Shown in pieces: positions 9,311 to 19,183 of a stretch of 64,000 nucleotides of DNA (the stretch's first letter is position 1; every line of letters begins with the position of its first letter). This DNA is from Nitratireductor sp. GTDB taxonomy: Bacteria; Pseudomonadota; Alphaproteobacteria; Rhizobiales; Rhizobiaceae. The DNA lies in NCBI GenBank assembly GCA_017854535.1, contig JAFMHL010000012.1, positions 1 to 64,000 of the forward strand, given 5' to 3'. The notes beneath the pieces were generated by a model. That model did no database searches and had not been told where the DNA came from. It was given only the letters and a program-made list of their open reading frames with translations. The translations under genes and the position numbers were made by a program.

Positions 9311-12300
9311 TCCCATGTTATTTAAAGAAAATCTAGCCAAGCTTATCTCAGAAAATGATCGCGCGCTAACCTTTACGGGAGTTCCCGACGGTTTGCTGCC
9401 TGCGCTATTGGGCAAACTTGCGAGCGATGATAACTCTCATCGTGGCCTTGTTTATGTTGCCGCTGACGGGCAGAAAATTCCGGAATTGATTTCAGCGCTG
9501 GCGTTTTATGCGCCATTTCTGGAAGTCTTGGAATTACCCGCTTGGGACTGCTTGCCGTATGACCGAGTTTCGCCCTCTAACAGTGTAACGGCCAAACGCA
9601 TCAATACTCTGGGGCGCCTTGCCAATGCGCCCAACGACGAAACTCCATTTATTGTTATCACAACGGGCAATGCCTTGGTTCAACGCTGTGTTCCCAAAGA
9701 CGTGATCGCCAAGCAGGCGTTGCATTTCAAACCGGGTGGCGTTGCCAAAATGGATGATCTGTTGCTCTGGATGGGTGTCAACGGATTTGAGCGAACCGTC
9801 ACCGTGCGTGATCGTGGCGAGTTTGCAGTCCGAGGTGGTATTTTGGATTTGTATGCTCCTGGAACGCAACAGCCAGTAAGATTGGATTTTTTTGGAGATA
9901 CGCTGGAATACATCCGCAGTTTTGATCTCGCCGATCAGCGGACTACAGGCCAACTCAAGTCGTTTTCACTGACGCCAATGAGTGAAGTGACCTTCGATGA
10001 GGCGTCGATTAGTCGTTTTCGAAAAGGCTATATCAGCCGATTTGGTGCCGCTACCCGCGACGATGCGTTGTATCAGGCTGTAAGTGAAGGTCGGCGCTTT
10101 GCCGGAACTGAACACTGGTTGCCATTATTCTACGAAAAGCTGGATACTGTTTTTGACTATTTTACTAATTTGCATGTGATAGCAGACCAAGCGGTCAGTG
10201 AAGCAATCACGGTTCGCCTTGATCAGGTTGCTGATCATTTTAAATCACGTGAAGAAGCAATGAGTATGTTACTGGAAAACGGTGCACCTTACAAGCCGTT
10301 ACCCCCGCAGTTTCTGTATTTAACCGCTGAAGAAGCCGGTGATCGTGTTTCTGCGCTGACGCAAGTCTCGCCATTCCAAACGCCTGATACTGCCGCGCGC
10401 GCTGTCCTTGATATGGGTGGACGCCCAGGACGCACATTTGCCCCTGAGCGTTCTGCGGGAACAAATGTTTTTGATGCACTGGTTGAGCATATCAATAGTG
10501 AACAAAAGCGTGGCCAAATGGTTTTGGTTGCCTCATGGACTGATGGATCCGCTGACCGGATGCAAAAGGTCTTGAATGATCATGGATTGCCGGAATTGCG
10601 TATGGTCGAGAGTTTCGCAAAATTCGATCAACTACCCAAAAACATCATTGCACTGGGTGCTGTGCCGCTGGAGCAGGGCCTTACCGTTGATGGTGTCACT
10701 ATCATTGCTGAACAGGATGTTTTGGGTGATCGTCTTGTGCGTCGTAGCCGCAAGAAAAAAGGCAGCGACTTTATTTCTGAAGTCGCCAGTCTTTCACAAG
10801 GCGATATCGTGGTTCATGTGGATCATGGTATTGGTCGTTTTATCGGTCTCAAAACCATTAAGGCATTGGGCGCTCCCCATGATTGCCTTGAATTGCATTA
10901 TGCGGGCGATGACAAATTATTCCTGCCTGTTGAAAACATCGAATTATTGTCACGCTATGGTTCGGAAGATACAACGGTTCAACTCGATAAATTGGGCGGG
11001 GTTGCCTGGCAATCGCGCAAGGCGAAACTCAAGAAGCAATTGCTTGAGATCGCAGGGCAACTGATCCGCATTGCTGCTGAGCGAGCGCTTTTAACCACGC
11101 CGCCTATGACAACGCCAGAGGGCGTATATGGAGAGTTCGAGGCTCGCTTCCCTTATGATGAAACCGAAGATCAGTTATCGGCAATTGACGCTGTTTTGGG
11201 CGATCTTGCATCGGGTACTCCCATGGATAGATTGGTTTGCGGCGATGTTGGTTTTGGCAAAACAGAGGTGGCTTTGCGAGCCGCATTTGTTGCGGCTATG
11301 GCAGGACGCCAAGTGGCGGTGGTTGTTCCAACCACTCTACTTGCGCGTCAGCACTACAAAACCTTCATGGAGCGGTTCCGCGGTTTGCCTGTCAAAATTG
11401 CGCAAGCATCGCGTTTGGTGAGCAATAAGGAACTTGTCGAAACCCGAAAGGGTATTGCGGACGGAACGCTCGATATCGTTATTGGCACTCATGCACTGTT
11501 AGCTGACTCAGTGAAGTTTGATCGTCTTGGTCTTCTGGTGATTGACGAGGAGCAGCGCTTCGGTGTTAAGCACAAAGAGAAGCTCAAAGAATTACGCGGC
11601 GATATTCATGTGTTGACGCTTTCTGCAACGCCTATTCCGCGCACATTGCAATTGGCTTTGACTGGTGTTCGTGAATTGTCATTGATCACCACTGCACCCG
11701 TTGATCGCCTTGCTGTGCGTACTTTTGTAACACCATTCGACGGCTTGATTGTGCGTGAAGCTTTGCTTCGAGAACATTATCGCGGTGGACAAAGTTTTTA
11801 TGTTTGCCCGCGTGTAAGTGATCTGGAGGAACAAGAGGCATTTCTTCGCGAACATGTACCAGAGTTGAAAGTTGCCAAAGCCCATGGGCAAATGCCGCCT
11901 GGTGAGCTCGATGACATCATGAATGCATTTTACGATGGCAATTATGATGTGCTGCTTTCAACAACGATTGTTGAATCGGGGCTGGATATACCAACGGCCA
12001 ACACATTGATTGTGCATCGCGCCGATATGTTTGGCTTGGCGCAACTTTATCAGCTGCGTGGACGGGTAGGGCGTTCAAAAACAAGAGCTTACGCGCTCTT
12101 TACACTGCCAGTTCGCAAGCAGCTAACCGCTCAAGCCGAGCGCCGATTAAAAGTGCTCCAATCGCTGGACGCGATAGGAGCCGGGTTTGAATTGGCCAGC
12201 CATGATCTTGATATACGCGGTTCAGGCAACATCCTTGGAGAGGCCCAGTCAGGCCATATCAAGGAAGTTGGCTTTGAATTGTATCAGCAGATGCTGGAAG

Positions 12301-12812
12301 AAGCTGTAGCCGAACTTAAACATGATGGAAGAGGCGCCGCCGAAGAGCGCTGGTCCCCGCAGATATCTGTTGGTGCGGCAGTGCTTATTCCTGAGAGTTA
12401 CGTTTCTGATCTGCAATTGCGGCTGTCCCTATATCGCCGTCTTGCAGACATCGCCGAGCCGAATGATATTGATGCATTTGCTGCAGAATTGATTGATCGT
12501 TTTGGTCCGTTGCCGGACGAAGTGGATCACTTGCTGAAAATCGTATTCATCAAGGGCCTATGCCGCGTTGCTAATATCGAGAAACTTGATGCTGGTCCAA
12601 AAGGATTGGTGGTGCATTTCCGTAATTCTGAATTCGTCAATCCTGCAGAATTGCTGAAATGGATTTCTTCGCAATCATCGCTTGTCAAAGTACGCTCAGA
12701 TCAAAGTCTGTTTTTGTCACGTGATTGGGACAATGCTGACAAGCGCATCAAAGGAACTGCAATTATTGCGTCCAAGTTGGCGGCTATGGCAAAAACTGAG
12801 TTGGAAAAATGA
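9297..12812 (+). CDS. mfd: Transcription-repair coupling factor Mfd
   Basis: A 1171-aa SF2 translocase that removes RNA polymerase stalled at DNA lesions and recruits UvrA. The domains in order are: N-terminal UvrB-like module, RNAP-interacting CarD-like domain at about 490-590 (SLSQGDIVVHVDHGIGRFIGL), motor with Walker A GDVGFGKT at about 649-656 and DEEQRFGVKHKEK, RecG-like C-terminal motor part with QLRGRVGRSKTRAYA, and the TRCF C-terminal domain (SVGAAVLIPESYVSDLQLRL). The length is normal. The start ATG overlaps the sdhE stop region, so both are read from one transcript. A strong terminator follows. Confidence 0.97.
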   Translation: MPAANPMLFKENLAKLISENDRALTFTGVPDGLLPALLGKLASDDNSHRGLVYVAADGQKIPELISALAFYAPFLEVLELPAWDCLPYDRVSPSNSVTAKRINTLGRLANAPNDETPFIVITTGNALVQRCVPKDVIAKQALHFKPGGVAKMDDLLLWMGVNGFERTVTVRDRGEFAVRGGILDLYAPGTQQPVRLDFFGDTLEYIRSFDLADQRTTGQLKSFSLTPMSEVTFDEASISRFRKGYISRFGAATRDDALYQAVSEGRRFAGTEHWLPLFYEKLDTVFDYFTNLHVIADQAVSEAITVRLDQVADHFKSREEAMSMLLENGAPYKPLPPQFLYLTAEEAGDRVSALTQVSPFQTPDTAARAVLDMGGRPGRTFAPERSAGTNVFDALVEHINSEQKRGQMVLVASWTDGSADRMQKVLNDHGLPELRMVESFAKFDQLPKNIIALGAVPLEQGLTVDGVTIIAEQDVLGDRLVRRSRKKKGSDFISEVASLSQGDIVVHVDHGIGRFIGLKTIKALGAPHDCLELHYAGDDKLFLPVENIELLSRYGSEDTTVQLDKLGGVAWQSRKAKLKKQLLEIAGQLIRIAAERALLTTPPMTTPEGVYGEFEARFPYDETEDQLSAIDAVLGDLASGTPMDRLVCGDVGFGKTEVALRAAFVAAMAGRQVAVVVPTTLLARQHYKTFMERFRGLPVKIAQASRLVSNKELVETRKGIADGTLDIVIGTHALLADSVKFDRLGLLVIDEEQRFGVKHKEKLKELRGDIHVLTLSATPIPRTLQLALTGVRELSLITTAPVDRLAVRTFVTPFDGLIVREALLREHYRGGQSFYVCPRVSDLEEQEAFLREHVPELKVAKAHGQMPPGELDDIMNAFYDGNYDVLLSTTIVESGLDIPTANTLIVHRADMFGLAQLYQLRGRVGRSKTRAYALFTLPVRKQLTAQAERRLKVLQSLDAIGAGFELASHDLDIRGSGNILGEAQSGHIKEVGFELYQQMLEEAVAELKHDGRGAAEERWSPQISVGAAVLIPESYVSDLQLRLSLYRRLADIAEPNDIDAFAAELIDRFGPLPDEVDHLLKIVFIKGLCRVANIEKLDAGPKGLVVHFRNSEFVNPAELLKWISSQSSLVKVRSDQSLFLSRDWDNADKRIKGTAIIASKLAAMAKTELEK

Positions 12813-12851
12813 TTTAGAAAATGCCGATACTCTATTGATTTAAATTAAAAA

Positions 12852-12878
12852 AGGCGGGTTTCCCCGCCTCTTTTTTTT
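12852..12878. terminator. Intrinsic terminator, mfd / FliO-like (bidirectional)
   Basis: The stem AGGCGGG (12852-12858) pairs with CCCGCCT (12863-12869) around a TTTC loop. It is followed by C and eight Ts on the plus strand and preceded by an A-run (12847-12852), which gives a U-run on the other strand. It serves the convergent mfd and FliO-like genes. Confidence 0.9.
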
Positions 12879-12894
12879 GTATGTACTGATTTGA

Positions 12895-13722
12895 TTAGTT
12901 TCCAGCAGCCAGTTCTTTGAGTAAGCGCTGCATTTCATCTTCTGTCTTTGAATCAGCCGACTTCGTTTCTGTTTCAACAGTTGGACTGTCAGCTTGCAAA
13001 GCTGCATCAAGGTCGGCTGAAAGCTCAGAGCCAATGCTTTCGACAGTTTCATTTGTTGAAATTTCAGGCGAGTCGCTCACGGTTTCTGAAACAGTTTCAA
13101 TTGTCTTTTCTATTGGAGCGGTTACATCGTCGACGACATTTGAAGTTGTTGCTGCAACATCTGAAGCTGCATCAGCCACGGTATCCTTTGCGGACATTGC
13201 CAATGCGCCTGCACCAGCCAGCGACGCTCCGCCAACGGCCAAAGTCGACTTCACTGGGCTACTTGCAAACAGGCCTGACCCTTCGGGCTCAGTTTTTACT
13301 TGCGAAGCTTGAGCAGCCTGAGGGGCAGGTTGTGGTGCTGCTTTGCGGGGTTCTACTGCAGGTTCTGCTGGTGTTGACGGTGGTGAATATTGCGTTGGGG
13401 CGGGATGAGCCGGCATAGCAACTGGTGAAGCACGCACAATGTTTTGTTCGATTACGACGTCAGACGGGCCACCAATCATCACTAAATGTTCAACATCGTC
13501 TCTACGAACCAATACTAAACGTCTTTTATCATCGACGACGGCGGCATCCGTTATGGAGAGCCTTGGTTGCCGTGATTTGGAGTAGCGGGTACTCGCGCCC
13601 CCAAATATTTTTCGGAACAGCCAGAAAATGAGCAATAGCGCCACAATCAGTGTTGCGAAAAGAAGCGCCAATTGTACGCCCATGGAAAGCTCTGACCCGA
13701 AAATGTTGTTCAGCCACGCCAT
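12895..13722 (-). CDS. FliO-domain-like single-pass membrane protein
   Basis: A 275-aa protein. Residues about 15-40 form one membrane helix (VQLALLFATLIVALLLIFWLF). Residues about 55-90 (LSITDAAVVDDKRRLVLVRRD, then VEHLVMIGGPSDVVIEQNIVR) match the conserved core of FliO-family flagellar export proteins. From about residue 95 the protein is Pro/Ala/Ser/Thr/Glu-rich and low in complexity, and it ends with the acidic MQRLLKELAAGN. No other flagellar gene is in the window, and rhizobial genomes carry such stand-alone FliO-like proteins, so a flagellar role is not assured. The long disordered tail is atypical of FliO itself. Confidence 0.6.
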   Translation of the reverse strand: MAWLNNIFGSELSMGVQLALLFATLIVALLLIFWLFRKIFGGASTRYSKSRQPRLSITDAAVVDDKRRLVLVRRDDVEHLVMIGGPSDVVIEQNIVRASPVAMPAHPAPTQYSPPSTPAEPAVEPRKAAPQPAPQAAQASQVKTEPEGSGLFASSPVKSTLAVGGASLAGAGALAMSAKDTVADAASDVAATTSNVVDDVTAPIEKTIETVSETVSDSPEISTNETVESIGSELSADLDAALQADSPTVETETKSADSKTEDEMQRLLKELAAGN

Positions 13723-14042
13723 ATTTCAATTCTCCTAATGATATATTTTGCTGCATATTTTGTGGTTTGCAGCTATTTGCGCCCTTAAAGTTTGGAGGCT
13801 GTTTAAAGGTTAAAAGTGTCATTTTGCGGTTAAGGACAGATTAACCCTGAATTTGGCTTTAATTTCAAAATCATAGTTCGGCATATTTTAACGCTGAGCG
13901 ATAAAATCGATCAGTTTTAGGGCTGAATAGACCGTTTTTACATGGTTGGAACCAGCCATAGGGGTTTTCTGAAAAGATGATATGTGATTCAAGTGATGTA
14001 GGTTTGACACGGATTCGCGCTGTCTTGCCGGCAGGAGATTGA
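13723..14042. other. Divergent promoter region, FliO-like / cckA
   Basis: This 320-bp gap lies between two divergent genes. It contains a CtrA-type box (13830-13845) and several A/T-rich patches. I found no open frame with a start and ribosome-binding site. It presumably holds both promoters. Confidence 0.5.
13830..13845 (+). promoter_or_regulatory. Candidate CtrA-binding site upstream of cckA
   Basis: TTAAGGACAGATTAAC is a perfect match to the CtrA full site TTAA-N7-TTAAC. It lies about 198 bp upstream of the cckA start and about 108 bp upstream of the FliO-like start. CckA is the kinase that feeds phosphate to CtrA through ChpT, so a site here would be autoregulatory. It could equally control the divergent FliO-like gene. 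The assignment is by motif only. Confidence 0.6.
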
Positions 14043-16670
14043 ATGGGCGATTTAACGAACAAAGATGATGTCAGCGAAACGTTGACTAAGACCATGAAAC
14101 AAGGGTCGAATTCCATCTCCGATATACCGCTCAATGAGCCATTGGTTGACCATTACGGCAAACCGAAAAATGCCTCCGGTCTATTTCTTCTCGGGGTAAC
14201 AGTAGTTGTGCTGGCTTCAGGTGCTGCCTGGATCGCGCGAGAGCAGATCGGAGAGCCTGTTTTACTTGCGCTGGTTGGCGCTTTGGCCGGGATCGGCGTG
14301 TTTTTTCTATTCCTGTTGCTGATCGGCTTTGTGCAGCTATCGGCCAATCGTCGCGGTGACGAATTTTCCCGCAATTTGGTCAATGGGATGGATGCTGGTG
14401 TTCTGGTTACAGATGCGGAAGACTGTATTATTTATGCAAATCGCGCCTATGGAATGATAACGGGAGTTGAAGACGGTCTGGAAGTCGCGAATGTTCAAAC
14501 GGTGTTTTCGCGCAATGCAGAGGCCTCTGAGATCATATACCGTTTGGCCAAACAAGCACGGGATGGAGCAACTGTATCAGAAGAATTTCGTTTGAAATCT
14601 GGATTGTTGAACGGACAAGAGGGAGCCCGATGGTTCCGTCTTCGCGTTCGGATGATGTCCCATGTGGATCATCCAAAAGGGCTTGTAGTTTGGCAGTTAT
14701 CAGATGTGACGGCAGATCGGCGTAGTCAGGAAACTGCATTTCAAGAGTTACAACACGCCATCCATTATCTTGATCATGCGCCTGCTGGCTTCTTTTCAAG
14801 CGAAGCAGATGGCAAAGTTGTATATCTCAATTCCACCTTGGCAGACTGGCTTGGCGTTGATCTTGCCTTGTTCAAACCGGGCAGCTTGCGGATTAAAGAT
14901 TTTGTCTCTGAGCACGGAATTGACCTCTTGGAGGCGATTAAGCCCGATGACAATCAACCAAAGACTGTTGTTGTAGATGTTGATTTTACCCAAGACAATG
15001 GCACGCGTATGCCTGTGCGGGTTTATCATAAAGTAACACCAACAGCAGATGGCGCGCCTGGTACTGCGCGTACACTGGTCATTAATCGCCTAGCCAAAGA
15101 AGAAACGGACAGCGCATTGCTGGACGCCGAATTGCGTTTTACGCGCTTCTTTAACAATACGCCGATTGCTATCGCGGCTGTTTCTCCGAGCGGCAAAACA
15201 GTACGAACCAATGCTACCTTTATGCGGATGTTTAAAGAGCAAATTGGCGACGCGACCAGCGGCGAAGGCTTTCACCTATCACAGCTGGTACAGGAAGTTG
15301 ATCGCTCAAATGTCGAGAATGCTATTAACGAGGCCGTATCCGGCAATGCAACCACGAAGATGGTTGATGCAACAATGTCGGGGAATGGTGAGCGATTTTT
15401 ACGGTTGTTTTTAAGCCCAGTTGTGGATGGACCTGAAGCAGATTCAGGTGACGAGCGCGTTGTGGTTTATGCCTTGGAAACGACAGAGCAACGCAAGCTG
15501 GAAGAGCAATTTGCCCAAGGGCAAAAAATGCAGGCTGTTGGTCAATTGGCTGGCGGTATTGCCCATGATTTTAACAACGTCTTGACCGCAATCATAGGCT
15601 TCTCTGACTTGTTACTGGCGAACCATCGCCCATCAGATCCGTCTTTCCAAGACATCATGAACATCAAGCAAAACGCAAACCGGGCTGCCAGCCTTGTTCG
15701 TCAGTTACTTGCCTTCTCACGCCGTCAAACCTTACGTCCGCAGGTGCTGCAATTTGGTGAAGTGCTCTCTGATCTACGCATGCTGCTGGACCGATTGATG
15801 AGCGGACGGGTTAAATTGTCTGTAGTGCACGGACGAGATTTGTGGCCAGTCAAAGCGGACATTTCTCAATTAGAGCAAGTTGTCGTCAATCTCTGCGTGA
15901 ATGCCCGTGATGCCATGGAAGAGGGCGGGGAACTAACCATGCGCACGGCAAATGTCTCTGCACAGACTGTCACAGAGAAATACGTCTACCGCGAAATGCC
16001 TGCGGAAGATTATGTCATGCTGGAAGTAGAAGATGAAGGCACTGGCATGAGCGAAGAAGTTATAGAGAAAATATTTGAACCGTTCTTCTCGACCAAAGAA
16101 GTGGGCAAGGGCACTGGCTTGGGCCTTTCAACGGTTTACGGGATTGTTAAACAGACAGGCGGATTCATTTATCCAACTTCAGAAGTTGGAAAGGGCACGA
16201 CCTTCCGTGTTTTTCTACCGCGCCATGTGCCCAAAGCAGAAGATGCAGCAATGCCAACGGAAAAGGTTGCCAAGGAAAGCGCCAAAGACCTTACAGGGAA
16301 TGCAACCATTCTTTTGGTTGAGGATGAAGATGCCGTGAGAGCCTTTGGTTTAAGAGCGCTCGAGTCGCGTGGTTATACTGTCCACGAAGCCGATAGCGGC
16401 GTTGAGGCATTGGAAGTTCTAGAAGAATATGGTGAGGAAATCGATCTGATCGTTTCAGACGTGGTGATGCCAGAAATGGATGGACCTTCCTTGCTGCGGG
16501 AGGTTCGAAAAACCTATCCGGATTTGAAATTCATCTTTGTTTCTGGCTATGCGGAAGAGGCATTTGCGAAAAACCTGCCGGAAGAAGAACGTGAACGCTT
16601 TGGTTTTCTTGCCAAGCCGTTTTCGCTGAAACAGTTGGCAACAACTGTTAAAGAGATGTTGGACGAATAG
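14043..16670 (+). CDS. cckA: Hybrid sensor histidine kinase CckA (cell-cycle kinase)
   Basis: An 875-aa hybrid kinase. It has two membrane helices at about 48-66 and 72-96, then PAS-type sensor repeats (about 108-470). The HisKA domain has phospho-acceptor His508 in [13 protein letters not shown]. The HATPase domain has G1 box DEGTG at 664-668 and [20 protein letters not shown]-terminal receiver domain carries Asp806 in [12 protein letters not shown]. This architecture and the motif texts are those of alphaproteobacterial CckA, which drives phosphorelay via ChpT to CtrA and CpdR. ChpT and CtrA genes are not in the window. A CtrA-type box lies in the upstream gap. It is convergent with the argE-like gene, 21 bp apart. 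Confidence 0.93.
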   Translation: MGDLTNKDDVSETLTKTMKQGSNSISDIPLNEPLVDHYGKPKNASGLFLLGVTVVVLASGAAWIAREQIGEPVLLALVGALAGIGVFFLFLLLIGFVQLSANRRGDEFSRNLVNGMDAGVLVTDAEDCIIYANRAYGMITGVEDGLEVANVQTVFSRNAEASEIIYRLAKQARDGATVSEEFRLKSGLLNGQEGARWFRLRVRMMSHVDHPKGLVVWQLSDVTADRRSQETAFQELQHAIHYLDHAPAGFFSSEADGKVVYLNSTLADWLGVDLALFKPGSLRIKDFVSEHGIDLLEAIKPDDNQPKTVVVDVDFTQDNGTRMPVRVYHKVTPTADGAPGTARTLVINRLAKEETDSALLDAELRFTRFFNNTPIAIAAVSPSGKTVRTNATFMRMFKEQIGDATSGEGFHLSQLVQEVDRSNVENAINEAVSGNATTKMVDATMSGNGERFLRLFLSPVVDGPEADSGDERVVVYALETTEQRKLEEQFAQGQKMQAVGQLAGGIAHDFNNVLTAIIGFSDLLLANHRPSDPSFQDIMNIKQNANRAASLVRQLLAFSRRQTLRPQVLQFGEVLSDLRMLLDRLMSGRVKLSVVHGRDLWPVKADISQLEQVVVNLCVNARDAMEEGGELTMRTANVSAQTVTEKYVYREMPAEDYVMLEVEDEGTGMSEEVIEKIFEPFFSTKEVGKGTGLGLSTVYGIVKQTGGFIYPTSEVGKGTTFRVFLPRHVPKAEDAAMPTEKVAKESAKDLTGNATILLVEDEDAVRAFGLRALESRGYTVHEADSGVEALEVLEEYGEEIDLIVSDVVMPEMDGPSLLREVRKTYPDLKFIFVSGYAEEAFAKNLPEEERERFGFLAKPFSLKQLATTVKEMLDE

Positions 16671-16691
16671 AAAGTGATCTTCGCTGGCGGC

Positions 16692-17882
16692 TTAATGCCT
16701 TAAATGATCGACTAGTTTTTCCAGCATGTTCAGGCAATGGTTCAGCTCTAATATTTCGATATATTCATCGGGCTTATGCGCTTGCTCGATGGATCCTGGG
16801 CCGCAGACCACTGTAGACATACCAAACTCCTGATAAAGTCCAGCCTCCGTTCCAAAGGAAACGACGCCTGTTTCTTCTTTCCCTGTTAAAGCTTTGCAAA
16901 TTTCGCGCGCTTCGGAATGTATGGTTGGCAACAGTCCGACGACTTCGGCAATGGTTTCCAATTGTATACTTGCTTCAGGGGATCGTTCCCGCATTGCAGG
17001 GAGAAGCTCGGTCTCCACATAGGCGTTGATCGAAGACTTAACATGAACAGCGTCAACGGTTTTTACCGGACGCATTTCCCATTCAACGGTGCAATCTCCA
17101 GCGATTGTGTTGCGCGATACGCCACCATTAATTTTGCCAATTTGCAAGGTGGTGTAGGGCGGCGTAAATGGCGCGCCTTCGGGCGTGGTGTTTTTCAATT
17201 CTTCGCGAATGTTCATGAGCCGCGCGATGTATAGGGCAGCATATTCAATCGCATTTACCCCCTGATGGGTCAAAGAGCCGTGGGAAGCTAGGCCTTTGAA
17301 ACGGGTTGTATATTCGTAACAACCTTTGTGGCCTTCGATGACTTTCATTTCTGTCGGTTCGCCCACAATACAAACGGAAGGCCTGATGTTTTCGCGATCA
17401 AGATCTTTGACCAATTGTTGGCCGCCAAAACATCCCGTTTCCTCGTCATAGGTAAGAGCGATGTGCACAGGCCTTTTCAGCGGTTTTTGCGCAAACTCTT
17501 TTGCCATGGCCATAACTGCAGCAATGAAACCCTTCATATCGCATGTGCCGCGCCCATAGAGGCGAGCATTTCTCTCTTTGAGCGCATATGGGTTGCTGGA
17601 CCATTCTTGACCTTCCACAGGCACCACGTCGCTATGGCCGGAAAGAACAATGCCTTTGTTTTTCGTTTCGCCAGTTTCGGATGCAAAAGTCGCCAGGCAG
17701 TTTGCCCTCTTCCCGTCAGGGCTTTTCCAGATGTTTACCGTAGCGCCAGCATTCTTCAGATAGTTTGCTGCAAAGTCGATCAGTTCCAAATTACTGGTGG
17801 CCGAGACGGTTTCGAAGGCGACCAGTTCCCGCAACAGATCAATTGTCTCTTCAAGATGGCGATGGTTTGAGGATGCGGACAA
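16692..17882 (-). CDS. argE: ArgE-family (M20) N-acyl amino acid deacetylase
   Basis: A 396-aa zinc hydrolase of the M20 family, closest in pattern to acetylornithine deacetylase ArgE. The metal ligands and catalytic residues are visible: H83 and D85 in SGHSDVVPVEG, D115 in GTCDMKG, and E147/E148 in TYDEETGCFGG. The C-terminal GPGSIEQAHKPDEYI carries the last zinc histidine. Its start is only 3 bp from the stop of the ectoine hydrolase gene, so the two are co-transcribed. That context suggests a substrate such as N-acetyl-2,4-diaminobutyrate, a near homologue of N-acetylornithine, as an alternative to an arginine-pathway role. The family call is secure. The substrate is inference. Confidence 0.85.
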   Translation of the reverse strand: MSASSNHRHLEETIDLLRELVAFETVSATSNLELIDFAANYLKNAGATVNIWKSPDGKRANCLATFASETGETKNKGIVLSGHSDVVPVEGQEWSSNPYALKERNARLYGRGTCDMKGFIAAVMAMAKEFAQKPLKRPVHIALTYDEETGCFGGQQLVKDLDRENIRPSVCIVGEPTEMKVIEGHKGCYEYTTRFKGLASHGSLTHQGVNAIEYAALYIARLMNIREELKNTTPEGAPFTPPYTTLQIGKINGGVSRNTIAGDCTVEWEMRPVKTVDAVHVKSSINAYVETELLPAMRERSPEASIQLETIAEVVGLLPTIHSEAREICKALTGKEETGVVSFGTEAGLYQEFGMSTVVCGPGSIEQAHKPDEYIEILELNHCLNMLEKLVDHLRH

Positions 17883-17885
17883 CGC

Positions 17886-19070
17886 TCAATCCTTCACATA
17901 GAGTTTGCGGGGTCTATCACATAGAGCTTCAGCAGGGCCGCTTTTTGATATTCTGATGGGTTCGGTTATTTCCAAGCCCCAATCTTCCATCCAGATCGCG
18001 GGCATGAAATGAAACGTCATGTTTTCTTCAAGAACGGTGGTGTCGCTTTTGCGAATGGAAGCGGTCCGTTCACCCCAATCAGGTGGGTATGCTAGGCCGA
18101 TGGAATATCCAGCTCTGCCATCCCGTTCGATGCCATGTTTATCTAGAACGTCATAAAATGCTTTGGCGATATCGCCGCATGTGTTGCCGGGACGCGCTGC
18201 TTCCAGCGCCAATTCAATTCCTTCCTGCACCACTTTTTCAGCATCTAGAATTGCCTGGAATGGTTTGCCAAGAAACACAGTTCGGCAGAACGGCGCGTGA
18301 TATCGCCTGTAACATCCAGAGAGTTCAAAGAAGGTCGCTTCGCCTGATTTAAATTCACGACCGTCCCAAGTCAGGTGCGCGGCTGATGCATCTGGCCCAG
18401 AAGGGAGCAGTGGAACAATGGAGGCATAATCACCCCAGTGGCCATCAGCTCCCATGATTTGATCTCTAAAAATATCGGCAACCAGTTCGTTCTTTTTCAA
18501 ACCAGGCTCAACACGCTCCATCACGCCGTCTATCATTTTTTCTGAAATTTTTGCTGCTCTGCGGATGAAAACAAGCTCTTCTTCAGATTTCACAATGCGC
18601 TGCCAATTAATCAGTGATGTTGCATCGACAAAACTTGCATTGGGCAAATTAGATTTCAGCGTTTGCCAGGCTTTGGCGGAAAAGTAGTAGTTTTCCATCT
18701 CAACGCCGATGCTGGCTTTGCCATATCCCATTTCACCAATTAGCCTTGCAAGATGCTCCATTGGGTGCATTTTTGTATTTTGCACATAGTCATCAGGGTA
18801 GGGCCTGATTTGACCGATATCCATCCAAACAGTGCGCTTGGCGCCCTGGCCATCCATGAAACGCCCCCACCAAACGGGAGGCTTGTCATGGGTAATGATA
18901 GCTCCCTGATGGACATAAAATGACCAGCCGTCATAACCTGTAAGCCAAGCCATGTTTGCTGGATCTTCAAGAAACAATAGATCGATATTCTTTGCCGCCA
19001 TCGCACTTCTAGCCAAGGCTAGGCGGCGATCATATTCGATTTGGCTGAACGGCAATTGAATTGCAGGCAT
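17886..19070 (-). CDS. doeA: Ectoine hydrolase-like M24 peptidase (DoeA/EutD type)
   Basis: A protein of about 394 aa with the creatinase/prolidase fold. Segments match what I know of DoeA across the whole length: NMAWLTGYDGWSFYVHQG, YPDDYVQNTKMHPMEHLA, EMENYYFSAKAWQ, AHLTWDGREFKSGE, RYHAPFCRTVFLG, GLAYPPDWGERTASIR and FHFMPAIWMEDWGLEITE. DoeA opens the ring of ectoine to N-acetyl-2,4-diaminobutyrate for use as a carbon and nitrogen source. A longer frame from 19199 exists, but the ATG at 19070 (MPAIQLPFS) fits the family start. DoeB, DoeC/DoeD and the usual transporter genes are absent here. An ArgE-like gene follows by 3 bp. Confidence 0.87.
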   Translation of the reverse strand: MPAIQLPFSQIEYDRRLALARSAMAAKNIDLLFLEDPANMAWLTGYDGWSFYVHQGAIITHDKPPVWWGRFMDGQGAKRTVWMDIGQIRPYPDDYVQNTKMHPMEHLARLIGEMGYGKASIGVEMENYYFSAKAWQTLKSNLPNASFVDATSLINWQRIVKSEEELVFIRRAAKISEKMIDGVMERVEPGLKKNELVADIFRDQIMGADGHWGDYASIVPLLPSGPDASAAHLTWDGREFKSGEATFFELSGCYRRYHAPFCRTVFLGKPFQAILDAEKVVQEGIELALEAARPGNTCGDIAKAFYDVLDKHGIERDGRAGYSIGLAYPPDWGERTASIRKSDTTVLEENMTFHFMPAIWMEDWGLEITEPIRISKSGPAEALCDRPRKLYVKD

Positions 19071-19183
19071 GATGAGACTTTCCCAATGAAGATCAATAAG
19101 GGAATGTTGAATGAGATTGGAGAAATGAGCAATCGCAAATTGCGACAGAATTTGTGTAAGTCCGGCCTTATGCGTGCTTTGAC

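Noticed and set aside
12917-13418. Two plus-strand frames (131 and 156 aa) opposite the FliO-like gene
   Set aside because: They arise from the low-complexity Ala/Ser/Glu-rich tail read backwards. No ribosome-binding site or family match.
17328-17870. 180-aa plus-strand frame opposite the ArgE-like gene
   Set aside because: The minus-strand gene has all metal ligands of the M20 family. The plus frame is Phe/His/Cys rich and featureless.
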